From positions 13,746 through 77,745 of the forward strand of contig JADJBU010000013.1 of assembly GCA_016703605.1 (NCBI GenBank): a DNA stretch of 64,000 nucleotides. The letters are read 5' to 3'. Under the pieces are notes generated by a model. It made no database searches and was not told the origin of the DNA. It saw only the letters and a program-made list of their open reading frames with translations. The stretch's first letter is position 1. Each line of letters begins with the position of its first letter. The position numbers were made by a program, and so were the translations under genes. This stretch comes from Candidatus Villigracilis adiacens. Lineage in GTDB: Bacteria; Chloroflexota; Anaerolineae; Anaerolineales; Villigracilaceae. Positions 24,621 through 33,212 of the stretch are shown one piece after another.

Positions 24621-25823
24621 ATGCTAAACCTCAATCTCAAAACCACTCCCTTCCACGAACGGACGTCCGCGTTGTGCCAGCCGCAGAACTGGCGCAAGTG
24701 GGCGGGCTATTTCGCCGCAGGCTCGTACGAGCATGTGCTTGACCGCGAATATTGGGCAATCCGCAACTCGGCGGCGTTGATCGACGTCTCACCGTTGATC
24801 AAATACGTCATCAAAGGCAAGGATGCGGCGGCGTTGCTGCATCGCGTCACCACCCGTGACGTCCACAAGATGAAAGTGGGGCAGGTCGCCTACACTGGCT
24901 GGTGTGACGAAGAAGGCAAGATGATAGACGATGGCACGATCTCGCGCCTTGATGACTCGACCTTCCGCCTGACCGCCGCGGAACCAAATCTGCGCTGGCT
25001 GGCAATGAATGCGGTCGGCATGGACGTCTCCATCGCCGAAGTGACCGGTGACATGGCGGCGCTCAGTTTTCAGGGACCGAATACGAGGAAAGTTCTAAAT
25101 AAAGTTACCGAGAAACCAGTGGACGAGTTGAAGTATTTCCGCTTGATGACCAACAAGATCAAAGGCGTGGAAGTCACGATTTCAAGAACTGGCTACACCG
25201 GCGACCTCGGCTACGAGATCTGGATGGATGCAAAAGACGCGCTCAAAGTGTGGGACGCACTCATGGAAGCCGGTTCCGATTACGGCATCACCCCCGTCGG
25301 CATCCTCGCCATGGACATGGCACGTGTGGAAGCGGGCTTGTTCATGCTCGATGTGGATTACACCTCCACCAGTCACGCCTGGATCGAATCACAGAAATCC
25401 TCCCCGTTTGAATTAGGTTTGGATTGGACAGTCGCGCTTGATAAGCCCGGCTACTTCGTCGGTCGCCGCGCTTTGGAGAAAGAAAAGCGCGAAGGCTCGG
25501 CGTGGAAGATGGTCGGCTTGGCAGTGGATTGGGTCGGCATGGAAAAATTATTTGGCAAGGTGGGTCTGCCGCCGCAGATCCCCGGCTCGGCGGTACGCGC
25601 CAGTCTGCCCGTGATGGTGGGAAATGTTCAAGTGGGCTATGCGTCCACCTCCACATGGTCACCGTTGTTGAAGACCTATATCGCTCTCGCACACTTGCAG
25701 AAACCATATTACGAAATCGGCACTGATGTGAGAATGGAAATTACAGTGGAACATCACCGTCAACATGCACCTGCGAAAGTGGTCAAGTTGCCGTTCTATG
25801 AGCCGGAGTGGAAGAAAAAGTAG
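24621..25823 (+). CDS. GcvT-family aminomethyltransferase-like protein
   Basis: A 400-residue folate-dependent methyltransferase-fold protein. Supporting segments are AALIDVSPLIKYVIKGKDA (about 52-70), ALSFQGPNTRKVL (about 150-162), RTGYTGDLGYEIW (about 190-202) and the C-terminal barrel with GYASTSTWSPLLKTYIALA. It is not obviously the GcvT of the glycine cleavage system, since no gcvP is nearby; relatives demethylate glycine betaine derivatives, DMSP or similar compounds. An AAGGA lies about 11 bases before the ATG. The flavoproteins at 27038 and 31064 follow in the same direction, which would suit an oxidative demethylation route. Confidence 0.82.
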   Translation: MLNLNLKTTPFHERTSALCQPQNWRKWAGYFAAGSYEHVLDREYWAIRNSAALIDVSPLIKYVIKGKDAAALLHRVTTRDVHKMKVGQVAYTGWCDEEGKMIDDGTISRLDDSTFRLTAAEPNLRWLAMNAVGMDVSIAEVTGDMAALSFQGPNTRKVLNKVTEKPVDELKYFRLMTNKIKGVEVTISRTGYTGDLGYEIWMDAKDALKVWDALMEAGSDYGITPVGILAMDMARVEAGLFMLDVDYTSTSHAWIESQKSSPFELGLDWTVALDKPGYFVGRRALEKEKREGSAWKMVGLAVDWVGMEKLFGKVGLPPQIPGSAVRASLPVMVGNVQVGYASTSTWSPLLKTYIALAHLQKPYYEIGTDVRMEITVEHHRQHAPAKVVKLPFYEPEWKKK

Positions 25824-25849
25824 TGTGTTAAGAGCGGTTAGAAACTTGA

Positions 25850-25895
25850 TACCAAAACGTCTGAATTCTTATAAATTCCGACGTTTTGGTATAAT
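25850..25895 (+). promoter_or_regulatory. Palindromic operator overlapping the -10 of the second DUF4143 ATPase gene
   Basis: taccaaaacgtc (25850-25861) and gacgttttggta (25880-25891) are perfect 12-base inverted arms, extended inward by gaatt/aattc after one mismatch. The right arm runs into TATAAT (25890-25895), which ends six bases before the ATG at 25902. The layout matches the first ATPase gene although the palindrome sequence differs. Confidence 0.7.
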
Positions 25896-25901
25896 GAATT
25901 T

Positions 25902-27041
25902 ATGAAAATTAAAAGATTCACCCTCTCCCAAATTCAGAACTCCCTGCAAGCAGGTAAAGTGACGGTTTTATATGGTCCGCGGCAGGTTGGGAAAACGACC
26001 CTGGTCAAAGAGTTGATAGGGGCGCTCCCTACCCGGAACAAGTTCGTCAATGCGGATGAATTGATCTATCGGGAAGTCCTTGCCAGCCAAAGCAGTCAGC
26101 GGCTTGGCGAACTGCTCGGAGACGCAGAGTTGTTGGTCATTGACGAAGCCCAGCGCGTCGCTGAAATTGGGTTGAACCTGAAAATTTTGGTGGACACATT
26201 TCCGCAGGCGAAGGTCATCGCAACAGGTTCGGCATCCTTTGAACTTGCGAGCAAAATCAGTGAACCGTTGACGGGACGTAAACTGACTTTCAATCTATAT
26301 CCCGTCAGTTATGGCGAAGTGCAGGGTACCTTCGGTAAGGTGGAGTCTCGCGCCCAGTTGGAGCGTTGGATGATCTGGGGCGGATACCCTGCAATTGTTT
26401 CCGCCGATGACCCAACTTTACGCGAACGCTTGCTTGGCGAATTGGTCGGTTCCTATCTTTATCGCGACATCCTTGAGATGGAGGGACTCCGCCGCTCGGA
26501 CAAAATCGTTGACCTGTTACGCCTGCTGGCTTATCAAATCGGGCAGGAGGTCTCAACCACAGAGCTGGCAGCCAGCATGGCGCTGAATCGTTCAACTGTT
26601 GAACGATATCTTGACTTGTTGGAAAAAGTATTTGTGATCTTCAAGGTTAATGGTTTCTCGCGCAACCTGCGCAAGGAAGTGACCAAGAACTCGCGTTATT
26701 ACTTTTACGACAATGGCGTGCGCAACAGTTTGGTTCAAAACTTCAACCTACTGGCGTTGCGAAATGACGTCGGCCAACTTTGGGAAAATTTCCTTGTGAT
26801 GGAACGCCGCAAGACAAATCAAATTGCCGGACGACATGTAAACTCCTATTTCTGGCGCACATACGACCAGAAGGAAATTGACCTGATTGAGGAACACGGC
26901 GGCAGGTTATACGGATACGAGTTCAAATGGCAGGCGGGCGACATCCGACGCGCGGTGCGAAATGAGTTTATGGAAATATATCCCGATTCAGAGTTGACAA
27001 CGGTGAATCAGGATAACTTTGAGGAGTTTTTGAAAGCATGA
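25902..27041 (+). CDS. AAA_14/DUF4143 family ATPase (second copy)
   Basis: A 379-residue paralogue of the protein at 7639-8769. Walker A is YGPRQVGKTT (about 25-34), Walker B LLVIDEAQRV (about 76-85), and the sensor-like ATGSASFELASK follows. A helix-turn-helix-like segment (ELAASMALNRSTVERYLDLL) and a terminal DQKEIDLIEEHGGRLYGYEFKW complete the DUF4143 part. Function unknown. It has its own palindromic, probably leaderless promoter and separates the GcvT-like gene from the flavoprotein gene, whose ATG overlaps its stop by four bases. It could be an insertion into that operon. Confidence 0.9.
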   Translation: MKIKRFTLSQIQNSLQAGKVTVLYGPRQVGKTTLVKELIGALPTRNKFVNADELIYREVLASQSSQRLGELLGDAELLVIDEAQRVAEIGLNLKILVDTFPQAKVIATGSASFELASKISEPLTGRKLTFNLYPVSYGEVQGTFGKVESRAQLERWMIWGGYPAIVSADDPTLRERLLGELVGSYLYRDILEMEGLRRSDKIVDLLRLLAYQIGQEVSTTELAASMALNRSTVERYLDLLEKVFVIFKVNGFSRNLRKEVTKNSRYYFYDNGVRNSLVQNFNLLALRNDVGQLWENFLVMERRKTNQIAGRHVNSYFWRTYDQKEIDLIEEHGGRLYGYEFKWQAGDIRRAVRNEFMEIYPDSELTTVNQDNFEEFLKA

Positions 27042-28639
27042 CATCATCCAACACATACGACGCAATCATCATCGGCGGCGGTCACAACGGACTTGTGGCT
27101 GGCGCGTACCTTGCCCGTGCTGGCAAGAAAGTGGTCGTGCTTGAACGCCGACCCATCGTCGGCGGCGCGGCAGTGACCGAAGAGATTTTCCCCGGCTACA
27201 AGTTCACTGAGTTTTCGTACGTGGTGAGTTTGCTGCGCCCGGAGATCATCCGTGATTTGGAACTGCCCAAGCACGGATTAAAGATTCTTCCATTGCCCAG
27301 CACCTTCACCCCCATGGAAAACGGGGATTACCTCGCCGCATGGGATGACCACGACCTGACCCGCCGCGAGTTGTATCGCCACTCGCCCAAAGACGCCGAA
27401 GCGTATGACGAGTATGCCCGCGTCATGGCGCGCGCGGCGAAAGCCATCAAGCCGATCATCAATTTGATTCCGCCCGATCCTTCGTCCATGAGCATCCGCG
27501 ATTTGATGGGACTTCTCAAAGTCGGTCAATATGCAGCGTCGCTTTCCGAAAAAGAACTCTACATGGTTGCCAAACTCGCCACGCAATCGTCCGCGGATTT
27601 GCTCGAAGAGTGGTTCGAGACCGACGCGCTCAAAGGCACCAAAGCCGCCAGTGGAATCATCGGCACCTATCTCGGACCGCGCTCTCCCGGCACGGCGTAT
27701 GTGCTGCTCCATCATTATATGGGCGAAATTGACGGGGCGTTCCGCGCCTGGGGTTTTGCCAAGAACGGTTCCGGCGGGGTCAGCGGCGCGATCTATAACG
27801 CGACTCAAGCGCTTGGGGTGGAGGTCAGAGTCAACGCAAGCGTGCAGCAGGTCAAGGTCAAGAATGGACGCGCTGTAGGCGTCATCCTCGAAAATGGCGA
27901 TGAACTCGATTCCAAAGTCGTGATGTCCGCCGCCGACCCGAAGCGCACCTTCCTGCAATTTGTCGAGCAGAAACATCTGCCCGATGATTTTGTCACAGCG
28001 ATCCAGAACTTCCGCGCGCGCGGCTCGTCGGGCAAGGTCAATATTGCCTTGAGCAAACTGCCGAACTTCACCGCGCTGCCATACACAGGTAATGGCGCGA
28101 ATTCGGTTCTACATCGTGGCGCGGTTTCCATCAGCCCGAGCATTGATTACATTGAGCGCGCCTACGACGACGCGAAGTACGGGCAGATTTCCAAACACCC
28201 GTACATCGACATGATCTTCCCCTCAATGATTGACCCCGACATGGCGCCTCCCGGACATCACGTGATGTCTTGCTTCGTGCAATATGCGCCCTACGACCTC
28301 GAAGGCGGTTGGACAGACGGACGCCGCGACGAACTCGGCGAAGCGGTCATCGCCACCATCGAACAATACGCGCCAAACATCCGCGAATGCATCGTGGGGA
28401 TGCAGGTCATCTCGCCCAAAGATATCGAACGCATTGCAGGCATCACCGGCGGCAACATCTTCCACGGCGAATTGTTACTGCATCAAATTTTCTTCCTGCG
28501 TCCGGCGCCGCAATGGGCAGACTTCCGCACCCCGCTCAAAGGCTACTACTTCGGCGCGAGCGGCGCACACCCCGGCGGCGGCGTGATGGGCGCGCCCGGC
28601 ATGTTGGCGGCGAAAGAAATTTTGAAGGATGGGTTTTAG
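27038..28639 (+). CDS. FAD-dependent oxidoreductase, PYROXD2 / phytoene desaturase-like (first copy)
   Basis: A 533-residue flavoprotein. The N-terminal dinucleotide fold is clear: IIIGGGHNGLVAGAYLARAG with VVVLERRPIVGGAA following (about 9-47). The second half has VVMSAADPKRTFLQF and the C-terminal FAD closure YYFGASGAHPGGGVMGAPG. The family contains carotenoid desaturases and PYROXD2-like proteins of unknown substrate; no other carotenoid genes are seen, so the latter is more likely. It overlaps the ATPase gene by 4 bases and its TAG stop overlaps the next GTG start by one base. Confidence 0.87.
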   Translation: MTSSNTYDAIIIGGGHNGLVAGAYLARAGKKVVVLERRPIVGGAAVTEEIFPGYKFTEFSYVVSLLRPEIIRDLELPKHGLKILPLPSTFTPMENGDYLAAWDDHDLTRRELYRHSPKDAEAYDEYARVMARAAKAIKPIINLIPPDPSSMSIRDLMGLLKVGQYAASLSEKELYMVAKLATQSSADLLEEWFETDALKGTKAASGIIGTYLGPRSPGTAYVLLHHYMGEIDGAFRAWGFAKNGSGGVSGAIYNATQALGVEVRVNASVQQVKVKNGRAVGVILENGDELDSKVVMSAADPKRTFLQFVEQKHLPDDFVTAIQNFRARGSSGKVNIALSKLPNFTALPYTGNGANSVLHRGAVSISPSIDYIERAYDDAKYGQISKHPYIDMIFPSMIDPDMAPPGHHVMSCFVQYAPYDLEGGWTDGRRDELGEAVIATIEQYAPNIRECIVGMQVISPKDIERIAGITGGNIFHGELLLHQIFFLRPAPQWADFRTPLKGYYFGASGAHPGGGVMGAPGMLAAKEILKDGF

Positions 28640-29751
28640 TGAAACGCTGGTATCTCTGGTTTGCGCTCTTAATTGTGCCACTGACTTTTGCCTGTCAGGT
28701 ACTCAGCCCTGCCGTTGCCCCCTCCTCGACGCCAGCCATTACGCCTACGCCCTCCCCCGCGCCTGATTTATTGCCAGTGACCGGGGAGCCTGATTCGCAG
28801 GCGCAGAACGATGCGCCTGTTGGCGATGACGATACTATTTTTGAATTTGAGTGGATTGCCTTTGTGGATGATCCAATTTTCACTGACCTTGCCGTCAGCG
28901 CCGATGGCGATGTTTATTTGATAACCAGCAGGGAGAAGGACAAGGATTGTTACCTGTCGAAAACCGATGGAAACGGCGGCACGGAATGGCAGGTGTTAAT
29001 CGCAACTTTTGAAGACGGAGACTGCGGGGAAATCGTCTTCGATCAAAACGGAAATATTTATGTCTCAGGAGTCGACCCAATTGCATGGGGAAGTTCCGAT
29101 GCGCCGGTTGGCGAAGGATATTTCATCGCCAAATTCGATGTCAATGGCGCCAGCCTGCAAAATTATTTTTTTGACAAGTATTATGATCTCAACGATTTTG
29201 ACATAGATTCACAAGGCAATATCTATCTCTCAGGAGACGCTTCATCCGGCAAGGGTTACTCCGTTTCCAAAATAAACCCGGATGGAAATATCGAGTGGGA
29301 ACAAACATACCCCACCCAATGGGTGTATTATCCCTCCTCATTAAGAGTCATCGAAGGCGGGGATGTTTTTGTGTATGGTTTCTTGTATTATCGCGAATCC
29401 GGCGAGGGGGAAGAGGATAGGGATTGCTTTTTGAGTCTCATCGCGTCTGATGATGGGACCATGAAGTGGGACATGACCGTTGGAGCGGCGGACAATAAAG
29501 ATGAGTGGTGCAACCGCATGGAGGTTGACGCTGAAGGAAATGCGTATGTTTCAGGATACAGCGGCGCGACATGGGGCGCCCCCCTGCAACCGCTTGACTA
29601 TATCGGTGAATTTAATTACCCCTTTATCGCCAAATTTTCAGCAAACGGCGACCTGGTCTGGAACACATTCCAAATCTCTCCCCTGAATTTTTTGCGATGG
29701 GAACAGATGAGACTCTCATTTTCCTCGGTTTTTCCGGTATCGCTCGAATGA
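28639..29751 (+). CDS. Lipoprotein with SBBP-type beta-propeller repeats, 5' part of a frameshifted gene
   Basis: It starts at a GTG overlapping the previous stop. The signal sequence has lipobox LTFAC (Cys at about 16), then a Pro/Thr-rich linker. At least five repeats of the type D..GN.Y.SG (VFDQNGNIYVSG, DIDSQGNIYLSG, EVDAEGNAYVSG) indicate a beta-propeller. The frame breaks near 29685-29697 at a run of six T; after it this frame gives about 18 unrelated residues, while the +2 frame continues the repeats (FLGFSGIARMNSDGSG). The downstream half is 29697-31049. The break may be a sequencing error or a real mutation. Confidence 0.75.
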   Translation: MKRWYLWFALLIVPLTFACQVLSPAVAPSSTPAITPTPSPAPDLLPVTGEPDSQAQNDAPVGDDDTIFEFEWIAFVDDPIFTDLAVSADGDVYLITSREKDKDCYLSKTDGNGGTEWQVLIATFEDGDCGEIVFDQNGNIYVSGVDPIAWGSSDAPVGEGYFIAKFDVNGASLQNYFFDKYYDLNDFDIDSQGNIYLSGDASSGKGYSVSKINPDGNIEWEQTYPTQWVYYPSSLRVIEGGDVFVYGFLYYRESGEGEEDRDCFLSLIASDDGTMKWDMTVGAADNKDEWCNRMEVDAEGNAYVSGYSGATWGAPLQPLDYIGEFNYPFIAKFSANGDLVWNTFQISPLNFLRWEQMRLSFSSVFPVSLE

Positions 29752-31049
29752 ACTCCGATGGATCCGGGCTGAAGGAATATTACTTCCAGACCGCCGACAA
29801 TGACTCTTCCGAGCCGTACTCTCTGCTAGACTTGAAAGTAGACAACCGCCAGAATGTATATGTTTTCGGCAGCGCGAACAACGCCATCCTGGATACCTCT
29901 GCCACTGTCATCAATCCGCCTGCCGCCGATTGGGAGGATGATGAATATCGTTATTTCATCGCCAAGATCATACTCGACGGCGGCGCCTATCGTCCGGGCG
30001 GTCCATTGGTGCCTGAAATCGCAAGATACATTCCAACGCCCAGGGATGTCGAAACCGACCCGCTGGCAGTATGGGTCAACCTGTTTCTTGCAGTGACAGC
30101 AGCAACGCTGATGCTTCCCTTCGCGCTTGTGGTGGATGCTTTTTCGGGAACCCTGAAGTCGCTTTTTGAGCGCGTGGGGGAGTTTACCGCCCTGATCGCC
30201 GCCAACCTGCGAAAATTGGCGCCCGTCTCGCTCACGCGAACGCAAGCCTTTCTCCTCGATGTGCTAAGAGAGATGGCGGGCATATTCAGGTTATTCCTTG
30301 CAATTCTATTTTACGCGGTGGTATTTTCCCTGCTCGACCCAAGCTGGGACCCCTTCTCCCTCAAAGGGCTGATTTTATTAATTGAGATGGCGATTGCCTT
30401 CGGAGTCGTCGGCATTCTGGACGACATGATCCAATGGATTGTTATTCGATCCTGGGGAATCCCCGGCGCATTTAAGATTCGCGCCGTCAACGCGTTGATG
30501 GCGCTGGCGTCGGTGGGAATTTCCCGCATCATTCCTGTCCTGCCAGGGCTGATGTTCGGCTCTCCCGAAGCCCTGATTGTGGATGAAAAACAACTTAACA
30601 GAAAACAAAACGACACCCTTACCCGAATCACCCTTTTTACCTTTGCCGGAATTTGTTTCATAACGTGGGTTCCCACATTGTTCCTCGAACTCATTATTCA
30701 ACAAGCCGGGCTTGCCGAAACCCCAAAAAATATCGTTGCAGGCGTCGAAGGCTTTCTGCTTATCTTGTTCGCGGTGGCCCTTGAGAATGTGTTCGTCCAA
30801 CTCGTCGGGGTTTCAGACGGCGTGGGCAAAAAAATCAGGCGGCAAAATTTTTGGGGATGGTTCCTCCTCTGGATTCCCGTCGCATTCGTATTCCTGCACA
30901 CCCTGCTCAACCCAAGAAACAGTTTCCTGCAAGACCTCCAAACTGGGAACCCCGGCGTATTCATTGCCGTTACCGTATTCTTTATGATGGCGGCGCTGAT
31001 TTTCATTGGAGCGATCCGCCTGATATTCTGGGCGCTTAAAAGAAAATAA
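29697..31049 (+). CDS. 3' part of the frameshifted propeller lipoprotein: last repeats plus membrane domain
   Basis: The first 110 residues continue the propeller (LDLKVDNRQNVYVFGS). From about residue 125 onward the protein has some seven hydrophobic helices (for example LFLAVTAATLMLPFALVVDA, LFLAILFYAVVFSLLD, GVFIAVTVFFMMAALIFIG) with a cytoplasmic-looking loop at about 150-190. I do not recognise the membrane domain. Restored, the protein would be about 800 residues: an external sensor-like propeller joined to a polytopic membrane part. The ATG at 29697 is probably internal, not a true start. The next flavoprotein gene follows 14 bases later. Confidence 0.72.
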   Translation: MGTDETLIFLGFSGIARMNSDGSGLKEYYFQTADNDSSEPYSLLDLKVDNRQNVYVFGSANNAILDTSATVINPPAADWEDDEYRYFIAKIILDGGAYRPGGPLVPEIARYIPTPRDVETDPLAVWVNLFLAVTAATLMLPFALVVDAFSGTLKSLFERVGEFTALIAANLRKLAPVSLTRTQAFLLDVLREMAGIFRLFLAILFYAVVFSLLDPSWDPFSLKGLILLIEMAIAFGVVGILDDMIQWIVIRSWGIPGAFKIRAVNALMALASVGISRIIPVLPGLMFGSPEALIVDEKQLNRKQNDTLTRITLFTFAGICFITWVPTLFLELIIQQAGLAETPKNIVAGVEGFLLILFAVALENVFVQLVGVSDGVGKKIRRQNFWGWFLLWIPVAFVFLHTLLNPRNSFLQDLQTGNPGVFIAVTVFFMMAALIFIGAIRLIFWALKRK

Positions 31050-31063
31050 CGAAGGACATCTTC

Positions 31064-32569
31064 ATGACAACTCACCACGACACCATCATCATCGGCGCGG
31101 GGCACAATGGACTGGTCGCCGCCGCGTATCTTGCCAAACAGGGCAAAAAGGTTCTGGTTCTCGAACGCCGCGCCATCGTCGGCGGTTCGGTGGTCACTGA
31201 ATCTTTTGGGGATAATTTCTCCGTGGACTCCCTCCACACCGGCGGGACCCTGCGCCCAGACATTATCAAAGACCTGAAACTCGCCTCCCACGGACTTCAG
31301 CCCTTCGGCTCTGCTCAGGGCAAGCCTGATTCTGCCCCCCAGCCTTTCATCACCCTGTTAGCGGATGGCTCTCCCCTCACGCTCGACGCCGAGTCCATCA
31401 AACGCATCTCCGAAAAAGACGCGGCGCGCTTCCCTGAATTCGCGCGCTTCATGGATAAAGCCGCAAGCATTCTCGATACCGCCTACGCCACCATCATGCC
31501 GCGCCTGCCCATGAACTTCGGCATTCGCGAAGGGTATGGCTTGCTCGAACTGGGTCTCGAGTTGAAACTTGCCGGTCGCAAAGACATGCTCAACTTCATC
31601 CGCGCCCTGCCGATGACCGCGCAGGAACTCGTGGAAGAATATTTTGAATCCGAAATCATCAAAGCTGCGATTTGTGCTGTTGCCATCCACGGCTCGACAC
31701 TGGGACCGATGGGCGCAGGCACCGGCTACACCCTCATCCACAACTGGCTGAATCGCGGCGGGCTCGCTCACAAGAATATCGGCAAAGCGGGCGAGATCAC
31801 AACTGCCTTGGCCAACGCCGTGAAAGCCTTCGGTGGTGAGATAAGAACCGAGGCGGAGGTGGAACGTATACAAGTGGACAGGTACACATGCAACGGCGTG
31901 ATTTTGAAAGGCGGCGAAGAAATCCTTGCGGATAAAGTTATTTCCGCCGCTGACCCGAAACACACCCTGCTCAAACTCGTCGGCGCGCAAGATTTGCCGC
32001 CCGAATTCGTCTGGCACACCCAATCCATCAAGATGCGCGGCTCGGTGGCGAAAGTCCATTTGCAGACGAATGGGGAGCATGGCATCCCCGCAGGGACGGT
32101 CGTCCTCGCCCCATCCATCAAATACCTCGAAAAAGCCTACGACGCGACCAAGTACGGCGAGATTTCAGAAAAACCGTATTTGGAAGTCACTACGTCGGGA
32201 AATACGGTTTCCATCCATTTCCAGTTTGCGCCATATGCTTTGAGGAATAGTGATTGGAAAGTGGAAAGTGGAAAAGTTGCTGAATTGGCGATCAAGACAT
32301 TGGAAGAATACTTCTCCGCTCTTCACGCTTCACGTATCACGCATCACATCATCACGCCTCAAGATTTTGAATCCATCTACGGACTCACCGAAGGCGACCC
32401 CAACCACGGTCAACTCATGCTCGATCAGTTCCTCTTCATGCGACCGATACCGGGCTGGTCGAACCACAAGACGCCGATTGATAACCTCTATCTCTGCGGC
32501 AGCGGAGTCCATGGCGGGGGCGGGGTCAGCGGCGCGGCGGGACGGAACGCAGTGAAAGCACTGAAATAA
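31064..32569 (+). CDS. FAD-dependent oxidoreductase, PYROXD2 / phytoene desaturase-like (second copy)
   Basis: A 501-residue paralogue of the protein at 27038. It has IIIGAGHNGLVAAAYLAKQG with VLVLERRAIVGGSV, VISAADPKHTLLKLVG, and a C-terminal NLYLCGSGVHGGGGVSGAAG. Two stretches look like dispersed repeats translated in frame. PFGSAQGKPDSAPQ (near residue 84) corresponds to a 'cttcggctctgctcagggcaag' repeat. SDWKVESGKV with HASRITHH (near 392-427) corresponds to 'gattggaaagtgg' and 'cacgcttcacgtatcacgc' repeats. A strong terminator follows the stop. Confidence 0.87.
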   Translation: MTTHHDTIIIGAGHNGLVAAAYLAKQGKKVLVLERRAIVGGSVVTESFGDNFSVDSLHTGGTLRPDIIKDLKLASHGLQPFGSAQGKPDSAPQPFITLLADGSPLTLDAESIKRISEKDAARFPEFARFMDKAASILDTAYATIMPRLPMNFGIREGYGLLELGLELKLAGRKDMLNFIRALPMTAQELVEEYFESEIIKAAICAVAIHGSTLGPMGAGTGYTLIHNWLNRGGLAHKNIGKAGEITTALANAVKAFGGEIRTEAEVERIQVDRYTCNGVILKGGEEILADKVISAADPKHTLLKLVGAQDLPPEFVWHTQSIKMRGSVAKVHLQTNGEHGIPAGTVVLAPSIKYLEKAYDATKYGEISEKPYLEVTTSGNTVSIHFQFAPYALRNSDWKVESGKVAELAIKTLEEYFSALHASRITHHIITPQDFESIYGLTEGDPNHGQLMLDQFLFMRPIPGWSNHKTPIDNLYLCGSGVHGGGGVSGAAGRNAVKALK

Positions 32570-32573
32570 ATGT

Positions 32574-32607
32574 GTAGGTCACGCTTCAAGCGTGACCTAC
32601 TTTTTTT
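32574..32607 (+). terminator. Rho-independent terminator after the second flavoprotein gene
   Basis: Perfect 13-base arms gtaggtcacgctt / aagcgtgacctac with a one-base centre (so a smaller real loop), followed by seven T. It begins four bases after the stop codon. Confidence 0.92.
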
Positions 32608-32848
32608 ACTGGCAACCGCTCAGTTCATGCGGCAGGTTTTGCGCGCTGGCGATGACGTACAACTGGTTCGGCAAACTGGCGCGCGAAAATTCATGCAGGT
32701 TCTCGCGGCACGAGTCCACGCCAATGACGAAATGGCTGGGAGAACTTTCAGCGTGGCGCAAGGCAAATTTGCCGTCACCCGTTCCCAGGTCCAGGATGAT
32801 GCGGTGATAGTTTGTCAGGCGCCGTCGAGGTCGTCGGGTGCGGGTTTT
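32606..32848 (-). pseudogene. Fragment of a KamB/NpmA-like 16S rRNA (adenine-1408) methyltransferase gene
   Basis: The minus strand encodes 80 residues with no start codon. It begins after an in-frame stop, contains ILDLGTGDGKFALRHA (SAM-binding motif I) and HFVIGVDSCRENLHEFSR, and ends at ASAQNLPHELSGCQ then TAA. This matches the first half of Kam-type 16S rRNA methyltransferases, which are normally over 200 residues. The N-terminal 20 or so residues and the whole C-terminal half are missing, and the end abuts the terminator hairpin. I read it as a decayed gene remnant. Confidence 0.7.
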
Positions 32849-33100
32849 TTACGAATTAGGGGGGGTGGAACTTAGCAGGGCGGGCGTGTGGTGTTCATGA
32901 AAAAAATTGTAGCATTTGTTTTTCGCCGCGGCATTAAAAAAATATAGGAATCTCCCCGCCGTTGGTAGATTTTATTAACTCATCTTGCGCACTTGCCCTT
33001 CGACTACGTGGCGCCTAGTGAACGTCGAGGAGCGCAGTCGAAGGGCGTTTCATGCAGGAATAATTAATTCGCGTAAGGTGAGTTATTAAGGTTCGTTCTC
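32849..33100. repeat. Gene-free region with a 118-base inverted-repeat element (32972-33089)
   Basis: The ends ttattaactcatcttgcgc (32972-32990) and gcgtaaggtgagttattaa (33071-33089) are inverted with 3 mismatches in 19. Inside, cccttcgactacg and a complementary cgcagtcgaaggg form a second stem. Related sequence (tgttaactcaccttac) occurs near 20273. The left part (32880-32970) contains nothing I recognise. Confidence 0.55.
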
Positions 33101-33128
33101 TTGCATTGCACGCACTTCCCCGTACAAT
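33101..33128 (+). promoter_or_regulatory. Probable promoter of aceB-aceA
   Basis: TTGCAT (33101-33106), a 16-base spacer and TACAAT (33123-33128) precede aceB by about 85 bases. The leader between it and the AGGAGG Shine-Dalgarno has no obvious riboswitch or attenuator. Confidence 0.45.
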
Positions 33129-33212
33129 AAGTGAAATTTGTAACTACTTTGTACCCTACATCCATATACTGACAACAATCGGTTGCCGTCCTATTCGCCG
33201 CAGGAGGTGCGC

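Noticed and set aside
28270..28638. Extension of the propeller lipoprotein reading frame upstream of 28639
   Set aside because: It is an alternate frame of the flavoprotein gene; the GTG at 28639 followed by a lipoprotein signal is the natural start.
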